Source: Halopseudomonas sabulinigri
Lineage (GTDB): Bacteria; Pseudomonadota; Gammaproteobacteria; Pseudomonadales; Pseudomonadaceae
DNA length: 64,000 nt
Reading direction: 5' to 3'
NCBI GenBank assembly: GCA_011053055.1
Contig: DRHT01000032.1
Location: 85,506 to 149,505 of the forward strand
The translations under genes and the position numbers were made by a program. The notes under the pieces are model-generated. The model was given only the letters and a program-made list of their open reading frames with translations. It did not search any database and was not told the DNA's origin. Positions 25,726 through 33,430 of this stretch are shown here, piece by piece. Numbering within the stretch: the stretch's first letter is position 1; the number at the start of each line of letters is the position of its first letter.

Positions 25726-26546
25726 TCAAGCAGTTGGACCGCCTGTGGCGGGGGTTTGGCACGGCACTGTCGTTTAGCGCTTTTGGCATCGGTGGCATGC
25801 TGCTGGGGTTGTTTGCTGCGCCGCTGTTACTGATGCTGGTGCGCGACCCGCAACGTCGCCAGTGCGCTGCACGGCGGCTGATTCAGCAGAGTTTTCGGGC
25901 TTTTATTGGCTTGATGAAAATAATGGGCGTTGCTGATTACCGGATTGATGGGCTTGAAAAGCTGCAGCGGCCTGGCTTGCTGGTACTGGCCAACCACCCA
26001 TCACTGATTGATGTGATTTATCTGGTGGCCTATACCGGCGAGGTAGATTGCATCGTGAACGGCGCGCTGGCACGCAACCCCTTCACCCGTGGGCCGATCC
26101 GCATGGCCGGTTACATCACCACCAACGACCCGGAAGCGGTATTGGCCGCAGCGCAGCGCAGTTTGGCACAGGGCAAGTCGTTGATCTTGTTTCCCGAAGG
26201 TACGCGCACTTCGCCGCAGCGTGCGGTCAAATTTCGTCGTGGCGGCGCTAATATTGCACTGCGTAGTCATACCGCAATCACCCCGGTGTTGATTGATTGC
26301 ACACCTACTACCCTGACCAAGGGCGAGCCTTGGTATCATATCCCGCCGAGCCGCATCCAAATGCATTTGCGCGTATTGGATGATCTGCCGGTGAACAGGG
26401 ATGAACAACAACCTGCAGGACAGCAGGCCAGGCACTTGACCCACTGGTTGAGTGACTATTTCAATAAGGAACTGGAGCATTTCAGGCATGAGCGAGACCC
26501 AAAATTTGTCGCTGGAACTGAAGCGGATGATTATCGAAACGCTTGA
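25722..26546 (+). CDS. 1-acyl-glycerol-3-phosphate-type acyltransferase (ApeD-like)
   Basis: A 274-aa membrane-associated acyltransferase (PlsC fold). It has a hydrophobic N-terminus (about 15-40), the HX4D catalytic motif in ANHPSLIDVIYL (H92, D97) and the substrate motif FPEGTRTS. In aryl-polyene clusters such proteins probably help anchor the pigment to a lipid in the outer membrane. It starts at GTG 25722, overlapping the previous stop (GTGA). Its 3' end overlaps the next ACP gene by 59 bp, unusually long for this operon, so the C-terminal extension may be less conserved. Confidence 0.88.
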   Translation: MIKQLDRLWRGFGTALSFSAFGIGGMLLGLFAAPLLLMLVRDPQRRQCAARRLIQQSFRAFIGLMKIMGVADYRIDGLEKLQRPGLLVLANHPSLIDVIYLVAYTGEVDCIVNGALARNPFTRGPIRMAGYITTNDPEAVLAAAQRSLAQGKSLILFPEGTRTSPQRAVKFRRGGANIALRSHTAITPVLIDCTPTTLTKGEPWYHIPPSRIQMHLRVLDDLPVNRDEQQPAGQQARHLTHWLSDYFNKELEHFRHERDPKFVAGTEADDYRNA

Positions 26547-26757
26547 GCTCGAAGACATTACCCCCGACGACATTGAGCCCGACGCGCCGCTATTCGGCGA
26601 AGGTCTGGGCCTGGATTCGATCGACGCGCTGGAAATCGGTCTGGCTCTGCAGAAGCACTATGGCATTAAGCTGGACGCTGAAGCGGAAGAAACCCGTCAA
26701 CATTTCACCAGCCTGAATGCCCTGCAAGCGCTCGTGGAGCAACGCCGTGTCAGTTGA
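26488..26757 (+). CDS. apeE: Acyl carrier protein 1 (ApeE-like)
   Basis: An 89-aa ACP. The phosphopantetheine site is S44 in GLGLDSIDALEIG, in the expected helix-II context, and the protein is acidic and helical. ATG 26488 lies within the end of the acyltransferase gene with GGAG (26474-26477) upstream. It overlaps the next ACP by 11 bp. It carries the growing polyene chain during type II synthesis. The two adjacent ACPs match the ApeE/ApeF order. Confidence 0.9.
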   Translation: MSETQNLSLELKRMIIETLELEDITPDDIEPDAPLFGEGLGLDSIDALEIGLALQKHYGIKLDAEAEETRQHFTSLNALQALVEQRRVS

Positions 26758-27007
26758 ATCAACCAGTCGCGAGGCGACCTTTGCGCAGGTGCGCAAAACT
26801 CTAGTCGAGCTGTTTGAACTGGACGCAGACGAGATCACCCCGGACGCGCGTTTGTATGAAGATCTGGATATCGACAGTATCGACGCGGTTGATCTGGTAG
26901 TAGAGCTGAAGCGCTACACCGGCAAGAGGTTGAACCCGGAAGACTTCAAGTCGGTACGCACCATCGACGACGTGGTCAACGCTGTCGATCGCATCATGCA
27001 GCCCTGA
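26747..27007 (+). CDS. apeF: Acyl carrier protein 2 (ApeF-like), GTG start
   Basis: An 86-aa ACP with the attachment serine S44 in EDLDIDSIDAVDLVVEL. I place the start at GTG 26747, overlapping the first ACP by 11 bp, because GGAG at 26735-26738 is correctly spaced and the longer frame from 26717 adds non-ACP residues. In characterised aryl-polyene systems two ACPs share the elongation work with the ketosynthase pair. Confidence 0.88.
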   Translation: MSVESTSREATFAQVRKTLVELFELDADEITPDARLYEDLDIDSIDAVDLVVELKRYTGKRLNPEDFKSVRTIDDVVNAVDRIMQP

Positions 27008-27009
27008 CA

Positions 27010-27546
27010 ATGTCTTATCGGATGCTGAAATGGGCTGGGATGCTCGCCTTGATTGCCTGGCCGTTTGCGGTTTACGCATTGCATGGCCGCATTCACAGCG
27101 GCTGGTTGCTGTTGGTTGGCGCGCTGCTGCTGGTTTGGCGCCTGCCACAGGCCCGCCCGCTGGCTATGGTGGCGGCCGCGGTGTTGCTGCTATTGGGCTT
27201 GCTGGGTGAGGCAGAGCTGGGTATGCGCGCTTATCCGGTGGCAGTCAGCTTGATTCTGTTGGCGGTGTTTGCTGGTAGTCTGTTTCAGGGCATGCCGATC
27301 ATTGAGCGCCTGGCGCGCTTACAGGAGCCCGACCTGCCACCTGAAGGCGTGCGTTACACGCGTAAGGTCACCTGGGCGTGGTGCGGGTTCTTTATCGTTA
27401 ATGGCGGTATCGCTGCATGGACGGCGCTTTACGCGGATCTAGCGGCCTGGACTCTCTACAATGGCTGCATTAGCTATCTATTGATGGGGCTGATGTTCGC
27501 GGTGGAATGGTTATGCCGCCGCCGTGTGCGCCGGACGGCTTTATGA
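27010..27546 (+). CDS. Integral membrane protein of the aryl-polyene operon (ApeG/COG4648-like)
   Basis: A 178-aa membrane protein with about five or six hydrophobic helices and few charged residues. A conserved-looking segment is MPIIERLARLQEPDLPPEGVRYTRKVTWAW. Position between the ACPs and the ligase matches the uncharacterised membrane protein of E. coli-type aryl-polyene clusters. It begins 2 bp after the ACP stop and overlaps the next gene by 4 bp. Function unknown. It may form a membrane scaffold or help transfer the product. Confidence 0.75.
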   Translation: MSYRMLKWAGMLALIAWPFAVYALHGRIHSGWLLLVGALLLVWRLPQARPLAMVAAAVLLLLGLLGEAELGMRAYPVAVSLILLAVFAGSLFQGMPIIERLARLQEPDLPPEGVRYTRKVTWAWCGFFIVNGGIAAWTALYADLAAWTLYNGCISYLLMGLMFAVEWLCRRRVRRTAL

Positions 27547-29225
27547 ATTTCACCCCTCTTGTTCAACGCCCCTGGTTACGGCCGTCTGCCCCTGTATCGT
27601 TGCCAGCGCATTGGTGTGACAACGCCGCGATATTGGCGTTACGTCAGCGCTGGCTCAATTGGCTGGTTGACCAGCCCAGCGGCCAGTGGCTGCTGCATCA
27701 GCCCGATCCGTTGCAATTCACCGCCGCCTTGCTGGCGTTATGGGATACGGGCCGAGTTGCGGTGCTGCCCGCCGATGATCGGCCAGAAACCCTGCAAGCA
27801 ATCGCCGCCGAGCTGGACGGACAGTTACCCGCAACCCCACCGAGCAGCGTCCAAGCTATATCAGCTCCCCCGGTGGCCTTAGCGGCGCAGCAGATTGCGC
27901 TGGTGCTTTATACCTCCGGCTCCACCGGTCAGCCAGTGCGCCTGAGCAAGCGTTTTGATCAGCTCGATAGCGAGCTGGCTGTGCACGCGGCGCTCTGGCC
28001 GCTGGCTGATTGCGCGGTGGTTGCCCAGGTTAGCCATCAACATATTTATGGCTTGCTCGCAGGTGTCTTGCATCCGCTCTGTGCTGGCGCGCCTTTCAGC
28101 GGCCGTGATGCGCTCTACCCCGAGGTGCTGGCTGCGCGGCTGGCCGAAGCGCGGGCCGCAGGGCTGGCGGCAGTGGTCGTTAGCTCGCCGGCACCCTTGT
28201 CGCGTTTGCCGACGCATATCGATTGGCTAGCTGCGGGCTCGCCTCGGCGTATTTTCTCATCCGGCGCACCACTGCAATCAGAGCATGCGGCGCAGGCCGA
28301 GCAGTTGCTACAAGCGCCGGTGAACGAAATCTACGGCAGCACTGAAACCGGCGGCATTGCCTGGCGGCAACAGACGCAGTCGGTGGTGTGGCAGCCGCTG
28401 CCCGGTGTTGACTGGCACATCGACGATGATGCTTTGGTGTTGCACTCCGCCTTTCTGGAGCAGCCGCAATTGGGCTGGCGGCAGGCGGACCGGGTCGCCG
28501 CTCGCGATGACGGCTTTGTCCTCTTGGGACGCGGCGACCGGGTAGCTAAGGTCGCAGGCAAACGCGTTTCGCTGGAACAGATTGAGCAACGCCTGCTGCA
28601 GCTACCGGAAGTGGAGGCAGTGCGCTGTGTCGATCCCGGTCGAGCTGATGGTCGTTTGGGTGTGGTGGTTGCGTTGACAGCCCAGGCGCTACCGCAGGAG
28701 CACGCCGCGCGCCGCGCGCTGACCGAGCGACTGCGGGCGGCGCTGGCCGATCAACTCGAGCGCGTGGCGTTGCCGCGTTACTGGCGCTTTGTCGAACAAC
28801 TGCCCAGTAATGCGCAGGGCAAGCTGGATCGAACGCTGATCGCACGTTTGTTTGCCGACTTAGACGATGACCGTCAGCCGCGTTGGCTCGGTGAACAGTG
28901 GCAGGATGCTGAACACTGTCGGCACAGCTTCGAGGTGCCCGAACGGCTGGCGTATCTACGTGGGCATTTCGATAGTTTTCCGCTGGTACCGGGTGTAGTG
29001 ATGATTCAATGGGCGTTGCAGACCGCTGAGCGTAGCTTTGGCGCGCTGGGTAGCTTTCGGCGGCTGGAACGACTGAAATTTCAAAGCATGCTGCGTCCTG
29101 GCATGCGCTTTCAACTGACGTTGGTGCGTAAACCCGACGCGGTGAGCTTCACTCTGGAATCAGCGGTAGGGCGTCATTGTACGGCCACGGCGCGCTTCGC
29201 TCCGCAGGTTGAGGATCACGCATGA
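27543..29225 (+). CDS. Acyl/aryl-ligase (AMP-binding) fused to a dehydratase-like hotdog domain (ApeH-ApeI)
   Basis: A 560-aa fusion. Residues 1 to about 450 are an adenylating enzyme with the core motif LYTSGSTGQPVRLSK, the NEIYGSTETGG adenylate motif and the catalytic lysine in SNAQGKLDRTL. It probably activates the aromatic starter acid for loading on an ACP. Residues about 460-560 are a FabZ/ApeI-type hotdog (YLRGHFDSFPLVPGVVMIQWAL, RLERLKFQSMLRPG), a dehydratase for the growing chain. In E. coli clusters these are two genes. Start ATG 27543 overlaps the preceding stop (ATGA). Confidence 0.88.
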   Translation: MNFTPLVQRPWLRPSAPVSLPAHWCDNAAILALRQRWLNWLVDQPSGQWLLHQPDPLQFTAALLALWDTGRVAVLPADDRPETLQAIAAELDGQLPATPPSSVQAISAPPVALAAQQIALVLYTSGSTGQPVRLSKRFDQLDSELAVHAALWPLADCAVVAQVSHQHIYGLLAGVLHPLCAGAPFSGRDALYPEVLAARLAEARAAGLAAVVVSSPAPLSRLPTHIDWLAAGSPRRIFSSGAPLQSEHAAQAEQLLQAPVNEIYGSTETGGIAWRQQTQSVVWQPLPGVDWHIDDDALVLHSAFLEQPQLGWRQADRVAARDDGFVLLGRGDRVAKVAGKRVSLEQIEQRLLQLPEVEAVRCVDPGRADGRLGVVVALTAQALPQEHAARRALTERLRAALADQLERVALPRYWRFVEQLPSNAQGKLDRTLIARLFADLDDDRQPRWLGEQWQDAEHCRHSFEVPERLAYLRGHFDSFPLVPGVVMIQWALQTAERSFGALGSFRRLERLKFQSMLRPGMRFQLTLVRKPDAVSFTLESAVGRHCTATARFAPQVEDHA

Positions 29226-29977
29226 ATGACGCCATGCCGACTCCCTGCGCGCTAGTCCCGGTGTATAACCATCCGGGCACCATAGCCGATGTTTGCCATC
29301 AGCTGCGCGGGCTTGGCTTGCCGGTGCTGCTGGTAGATGACGGTAGCGATGCCGAATGTGCCGCAGTGCTGGATGCGTTGCAGGCAGCGGGTAATCAACT
29401 GTTGCGGCTGCCCGAGAATCGCGGCAAGGGCGCTGCGGTGCGCGCTGGTTTGGCCTACGCCGAGCAACTGGGTTACAGCCATGCGCTGCAGGTAGATGCC
29501 GACGGTCAGCACGCGCTGGATGATCTGCCGAGCTTTTTGTCTGCTATGCGGGCGCAGCCCAAAGCACTGGTAATCGGCTATCCGCACTACGACGACAGCG
29601 TATCTCGCTTGCGTTTCTATGGCCGCTACGCGACCCATATCTGGGTCTGGATCAACACCCTGTCGCTGGATATTCGCGACTCCATGTGCGGCGCGCGTAT
29701 CTATCCGTTGAGTGCGGTCAATCCCATGCTGGTAAAGCATGGCTGCGGTGATCGCATGGCCTTTGATACCGAAGTGCTGGTGCGCTGGCATTGGCAGCGC
29801 GGCTCGGTAATCAACTTGCCCGTACATGTGCATTATCCGGAAGGTGGCGTAAGCCACTTCAACCTGTGGCGCGACAATCTGCACATCTCGGCGATGCACG
29901 CGCGGCTGTTTTTCGGCATGTTGCGCCGCGCGCCGGGCTGGGCGCTGCGGTATTTGCGTCTCGGGGCGTCAAAATGA
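29222..29977 (+). CDS. Family 2 glycosyltransferase (N-terminal half of an ApeJ-like function)
   Basis: A 251-aa GT-A glycosyltransferase. Visible are CALVPVYNHPGTIADV, VLLVDDGSDAECA (donor-binding Asp), a GKGAAVRAGLA loop and the metal-binding ALQVDADGQH (DxD). A C-terminal FNLWRDNLHISAMHARLFF segment may touch the membrane. In some aryl-polyene clusters this domain is fused to the acyltransferase that follows. Here the two are separate, overlapping by 4 bp (ATGA). It may glycosylate the pigment or its anchor. Confidence 0.88.
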   Translation: MNDAMPTPCALVPVYNHPGTIADVCHQLRGLGLPVLLVDDGSDAECAAVLDALQAAGNQLLRLPENRGKGAAVRAGLAYAEQLGYSHALQVDADGQHALDDLPSFLSAMRAQPKALVIGYPHYDDSVSRLRFYGRYATHIWVWINTLSLDIRDSMCGARIYPLSAVNPMLVKHGCGDRMAFDTEVLVRWHWQRGSVINLPVHVHYPEGGVSHFNLWRDNLHISAMHARLFFGMLRRAPGWALRYLRLGASK

Positions 29978-30909
29978 ACCAGCACTGGGCGCAGATGGGT
30001 GAGCGCGGCACCTTGCTTGGCATGCAAGTGCTGGTATGGATTCAGCGCCATCTGGGGCGCTGGCCATTTCAACTGGTGCTCTGGCCGGTGATGCTTTGGT
30101 ATTTCGTCAGCCACGGCACCGCGCGGTGCGCCTCGTGCGCCTATTGGCGGCGGCTTGAACCTGCGCTGGCAGCCCAGCCGGTGCGGCTTTACTGGCGTAG
30201 CTTTCAGCACTTTATGAGCTTCGGCAATACATTGATGGATAAGGTTGAGGGCTGGAGCGCTCCGGTTGAGGACGCGCGCTTGTCGGGTGATGGCGTAGCG
30301 CGTTTTGCCCGCGCTTTGGATGGCGGACAGGGTGGCGTGGTGCTGGTCGCTCACCATGGCAATCTGGATATCGCCAATGCCATGGCCGAGCGACATCCCA
30401 GCCTTGATTTACTGGTACTGATGCACACCCGCAACGCCGGCAAGTTCAATCAACTGCTGGAGCAAGTCACCGGCCGGCCGCGCCCACAGATACTCGAAGT
30501 CACGGAGATCACCCCGGCCACTGCACAGATGCTGACCGAGCGAATCGCTGCTGGCGGCTTTGTGGTGATTGCCGCTGATCGCCCCCCGGTCAATGGTGGC
30601 CGGCAGCGAGAGCTGACATTTCTTGGCGCCCCGGCCACCTTCCCGGAAGGCCCTTTCTGGCTGGCTGCCTTGCTGCGTTGTCCGCTCTATACCCTGTCGT
30701 GCATGCGGGTGGACGAGCGCTTTCATATCGAGTTTGCCGAATTTGACGATACCCGCCAGTTGCAGCGTAAAGCGCGCGAGCAGTGGCTGGCGGATGCCAT
30801 GCAGCGCTACGCGGACACGCTGGCCGTTTGGGTGCGCAAGCAGCCACTGCAGTGGTACAACTTTTTTCCTTTTTGGTTAGCCGATGCCCATGAGTCTGAT
30901 GACACCTAA
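29974..30909 (+). CDS. LpxL/HtrB-type acyltransferase of the aryl-polyene operon
   Basis: A 311-aa lauroyl-acyltransferase-like protein with one hydrophobic N-terminal segment (FQLVLWPVMLWYFV). The catalytic HX4D is H127-D132 in VAHHGNLDIAN, and the substrate helix and AADRPPVNGG...FLGAPATFPEGPFWLAALL segments fit the LpxL family. Start ATG 29974 overlaps the glycosyltransferase stop. The 3' end overlaps the ammonia-lyase gene by up to 26 bp. It probably adds a fatty acyl group to the pigment anchor. Confidence 0.85.
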   Translation: MNQHWAQMGERGTLLGMQVLVWIQRHLGRWPFQLVLWPVMLWYFVSHGTARCASCAYWRRLEPALAAQPVRLYWRSFQHFMSFGNTLMDKVEGWSAPVEDARLSGDGVARFARALDGGQGGVVLVAHHGNLDIANAMAERHPSLDLLVLMHTRNAGKFNQLLEQVTGRPRPQILEVTEITPATAQMLTERIAAGGFVVIAADRPPVNGGRQRELTFLGAPATFPEGPFWLAALLRCPLYTLSCMRVDERFHIEFAEFDDTRQLQRKAREQWLADAMQRYADTLAVWVRKQPLQWYNFFPFWLADAHESDDT

Positions 30910-32458
30910 TACTGATACCGCACTCGAATGCTTGCAGCTGGACGGCACGCCGGTCAGCCTGGAACAGGTGCTAGCAGTTGCTGAAGGCCGGTGCCGAGTT
31001 GTGCTGTCCTCCGTGCCGGCGTTCCGTGAACGTATCAGCGCCGGTAACCGTTTTCTGGAGCAATTGCTGGCAGAAGACGGCGTGATTTACGGCGTTACCA
31101 CAGGTTACGGCGACTCCTGCACCCGTGCAGTACCGCCCGAGATGCTCGGCGAACTACCGCAGCATTTGTACACCTTCCACGGCTGTGGCCTGGGTCAGGC
31201 GCTCTCAGAAGAGTCAGCCCGCGCGGTGGTAATGGTGCGGCTGGTGTCTTTGTGTCGGGGCTATTCCGGGGTGAGCTGGGAGCTACTGGAACGATTGGTA
31301 TGGCTGTTAGAAGAAAACGTCATGCCGGTGATCCCGGAAGAGGGTTCGGTGGGCGCCAGTGGCGATCTCACGCCGCTCTCCTATCTCGCCGCTGTGCTCT
31401 GCGGTGAACGTGAGGTCTGGGTTGGCGGCGAGCGTCGCCCCACCGCTGAGGTGTTTGTCGAGCGCGGTTTAACGCCTTATCGGCTAAAGCCCAAGGAAGG
31501 TCTGGCGCTGATGAACGGCACGGCGGTGATGACCGCATTGGCGGCGCTGGCCTTCGCGCGCACCGAGTATCTGGCGCGCCTGAGTACCCGCATCACCGCA
31601 CTTAGCGTTTATGCGCTGGACGGCAATCCTTATCACTTTGATGAAACGCTGTTTCAGGCCAAACCGCATCCGGGGCAGGCGCAAGTGGCCGCGCGGCTGC
31701 GCGAAGATTTGCACGCGCCCGCAACGCCCCGCAATTCGCCGCGCTTGCAGGATCGCTATTCGACTCGCTGCGCTCCGCATGTGATTGGCGTTGTGGCTGA
31801 TGCGTTGCCGTTCTGGCGGCAGTTTTTGGAAACCGAGCTGAACAGCGCCAACGATAATCCGCTAATCGATGTGGAAGGCGGCAAAGTCATGCACGGGGGG
31901 CACTTCTATGGCGGCCACGTGGCCTTTGTTATGGATAGCCTGAAGCAGGCCGTGGCCAACCTTGCCGACCTCTTGGACCGGCAGTTGGCACAGCTGGTGG
32001 ATACCCGCTTCAGCCATGGCCTGCCAGCCAACTTGAGCGGTGCCAGTGCAGAACGCGCGCCGCTTAATCATGGGTACAAGGCGGTGCAAATCGGTGCGTC
32101 GGCCTGGACCGCTGAGGCGCTTAAGTTGACCATGCCAGCTAGCGTATTTTCGCGCTCCACGGAGTGCCACAATCAGGACAAGGTCAGCATGGGCACTATC
32201 GCTGCGCGCGATGCACTAAGGGTGCTAACGCTGGTCGAACAAGTAGCGGCGGCGATGCTGCACGCAGTCTGTCAGGGCGTTGAGCAGCGTAGTCAGATGG
32301 AAGATGCTGCACCGCTGCCCACACAGCTAGCCAGCTTTGTTGCAGAATGCCGCGAGCAGTTTGCGGCGCTGGGGGAGGATCGGGCGCTGGAAGCTGACCT
32401 GCGCCGCCTGTGCCACCTGATAACGCAACGCCACTGGAGCCTCTATGACGCCGGCTGA
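30884..32458 (+). CDS. Aromatic amino acid ammonia-lyase (MIO, HAL/TAL/PAL family)
   Basis: A 524-aa ammonia-lyase that releases ammonia from His, Tyr or Phe to give an acrylic acid. The Ala158-Ser159-Gly160 triad in GSVGASGDLTPLSYLAAV forms the MIO cofactor. The tyrosine of YGVTTGYGD and the LTMPASVFSRSTECHNQDKVSMG block are family hallmarks. The substrate pocket HLYTFHGCGLGQ differs from both standard hut histidase and Rhodobacter TAL, so the substrate is uncertain. In this operon it most likely supplies an aryl starter acid. Starts at 30884, 30890 and 30899 are all possible, none with a strong ribosome site. Confidence 0.88.
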   Translation: MPMSLMTPNTDTALECLQLDGTPVSLEQVLAVAEGRCRVVLSSVPAFRERISAGNRFLEQLLAEDGVIYGVTTGYGDSCTRAVPPEMLGELPQHLYTFHGCGLGQALSEESARAVVMVRLVSLCRGYSGVSWELLERLVWLLEENVMPVIPEEGSVGASGDLTPLSYLAAVLCGEREVWVGGERRPTAEVFVERGLTPYRLKPKEGLALMNGTAVMTALAALAFARTEYLARLSTRITALSVYALDGNPYHFDETLFQAKPHPGQAQVAARLREDLHAPATPRNSPRLQDRYSTRCAPHVIGVVADALPFWRQFLETELNSANDNPLIDVEGGKVMHGGHFYGGHVAFVMDSLKQAVANLADLLDRQLAQLVDTRFSHGLPANLSGASAERAPLNHGYKAVQIGASAWTAEALKLTMPASVFSRSTECHNQDKVSMGTIAARDALRVLTLVEQVAAAMLHAVCQGVEQRSQMEDAAPLPTQLASFVAECREQFAALGEDRALEADLRRLCHLITQRHWSLYDAG

Positions 32459-32885
32459 ACATCCGCTACCCAGCGCCGAAATCTGCCTGACTATCCCATT
32501 TCATGATGTGGATATGATGCAGATCGTGTGGCACGGCCACTATGTGCGCTATCTGGAGATTGCCCGCTGCGCCTTGCTGGAAGCGCTGGATTACGACTAT
32601 AACGACATGCGCGAATCCGGCTTCGGTTGGCCGGTGATCGACATGCGTCTGCGCTATGTGGCGCCAGCGATTTTCACTCAAGAGATCGCCATTGAAGCGC
32701 GGCTGACTGAGTGGGAGAACCGCTTGAAGATTGATTACACGATTCGTGACTCGGCCACGCGCAAGCGGCTTAACCGCGCCTGGACGGTGCAAGTCGCGGT
32801 TGGCGTTGAAGACCGCGAAATGCGTCTGGAGTCGCCTGCGGTGCTGCGCGAAAAAATTGTTGCTTGGCAACAGAGGCAAGTCTGA
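32445..32885 (+). CDS. Acyl-CoA/ACP thioesterase, 4-hydroxybenzoyl-CoA-like (ApeK-like)
   Basis: A 146-aa hotdog thioesterase of the YbgC/4HBT type. It has the conserved N-terminal FHDVDMMQIVWHGHYVRYLE, where the active-site Asp/His region is HDVDxxxIVWHGHY, followed by the long LEALDYDY helix. It overlaps the lyase gene by 14 bp and the next gene by 1 bp (TGATG). It may release or proof-read the polyene chain. Confidence 0.88.
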   Translation: MTPAEHPLPSAEICLTIPFHDVDMMQIVWHGHYVRYLEIARCALLEALDYDYNDMRESGFGWPVIDMRLRYVAPAIFTQEIAIEARLTEWENRLKIDYTIRDSATRKRLNRAWTVQVAVGVEDREMRLESPAVLREKIVAWQQRQV

Positions 32886-33430
32886 TGCGCCGCTTACTTG
32901 TGCTACTTTCGATGCTTTTCAGTTTTCCGGCTCTAGCAGCCCTGGATAGCAACACGCTGGGCGCACAGCTTGCAGAAAACAGCCCGCAATGCAGTCGCTT
33001 TGCACAAATTCGTTGGTTAGCGGATCTGGAAGCTGAGCTTGAGAGCAGCGGGTACTTCCAGCGTACCGAAGAGGGGCTGGTCTGGCACACCCTTTCACCC
33101 ATCGACAGCCACTTGGTGCTGAGCGCCGACAATCCCGATATGCCGCTGGCCTATCAGGCCATCTTGCCGGTATTGAACGGCTTGTTGGGCGGCGATTGGG
33201 CCGCACTGCAACAGCACTTTTCGCTCGATTTGAGTGGGGAGTTGAATGCCTGGCAGGCCGAACTGAACCCCACAGACAAACTGGTGGCTGAGCGCTTAAA
33301 GCAGCTGCAGGTAAGCGGTGGCGAGCAGGTTGAGCAACTGCAGATTGATTTTGTCTCAGGTGATCGCATGACGTTGCAACTCAGCCCGACCAATTGCGCG
33401 GCGCTGCCCGGCGATAGCAACACGCCGTGA
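32885..33430 (+). CDS. LolA-like outer-membrane carrier protein (ApeL-like)
   Basis: A 181-aa secreted protein. A signal peptide (MRRLLVLLSMLFSFPALA) precedes a domain with the LolA layout: NSPQCSRFAQIRWLADLEAELESSG, LVWHTLSPIDSHLVLSADN and a long beta-rich body. In aryl-polyene clusters this is thought to ferry the lipid-linked pigment across the periplasm. ATG 32885 is the signal-peptide start, not the earlier frame beginning at 32864. Its stop overlaps the GTG of the exporter gene. Confidence 0.82.
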   Translation: MRRLLVLLSMLFSFPALAALDSNTLGAQLAENSPQCSRFAQIRWLADLEAELESSGYFQRTEEGLVWHTLSPIDSHLVLSADNPDMPLAYQAILPVLNGLLGGDWAALQQHFSLDLSGELNAWQAELNPTDKLVAERLKQLQVSGGEQVEQLQIDFVSGDRMTLQLSPTNCAALPGDSNTP

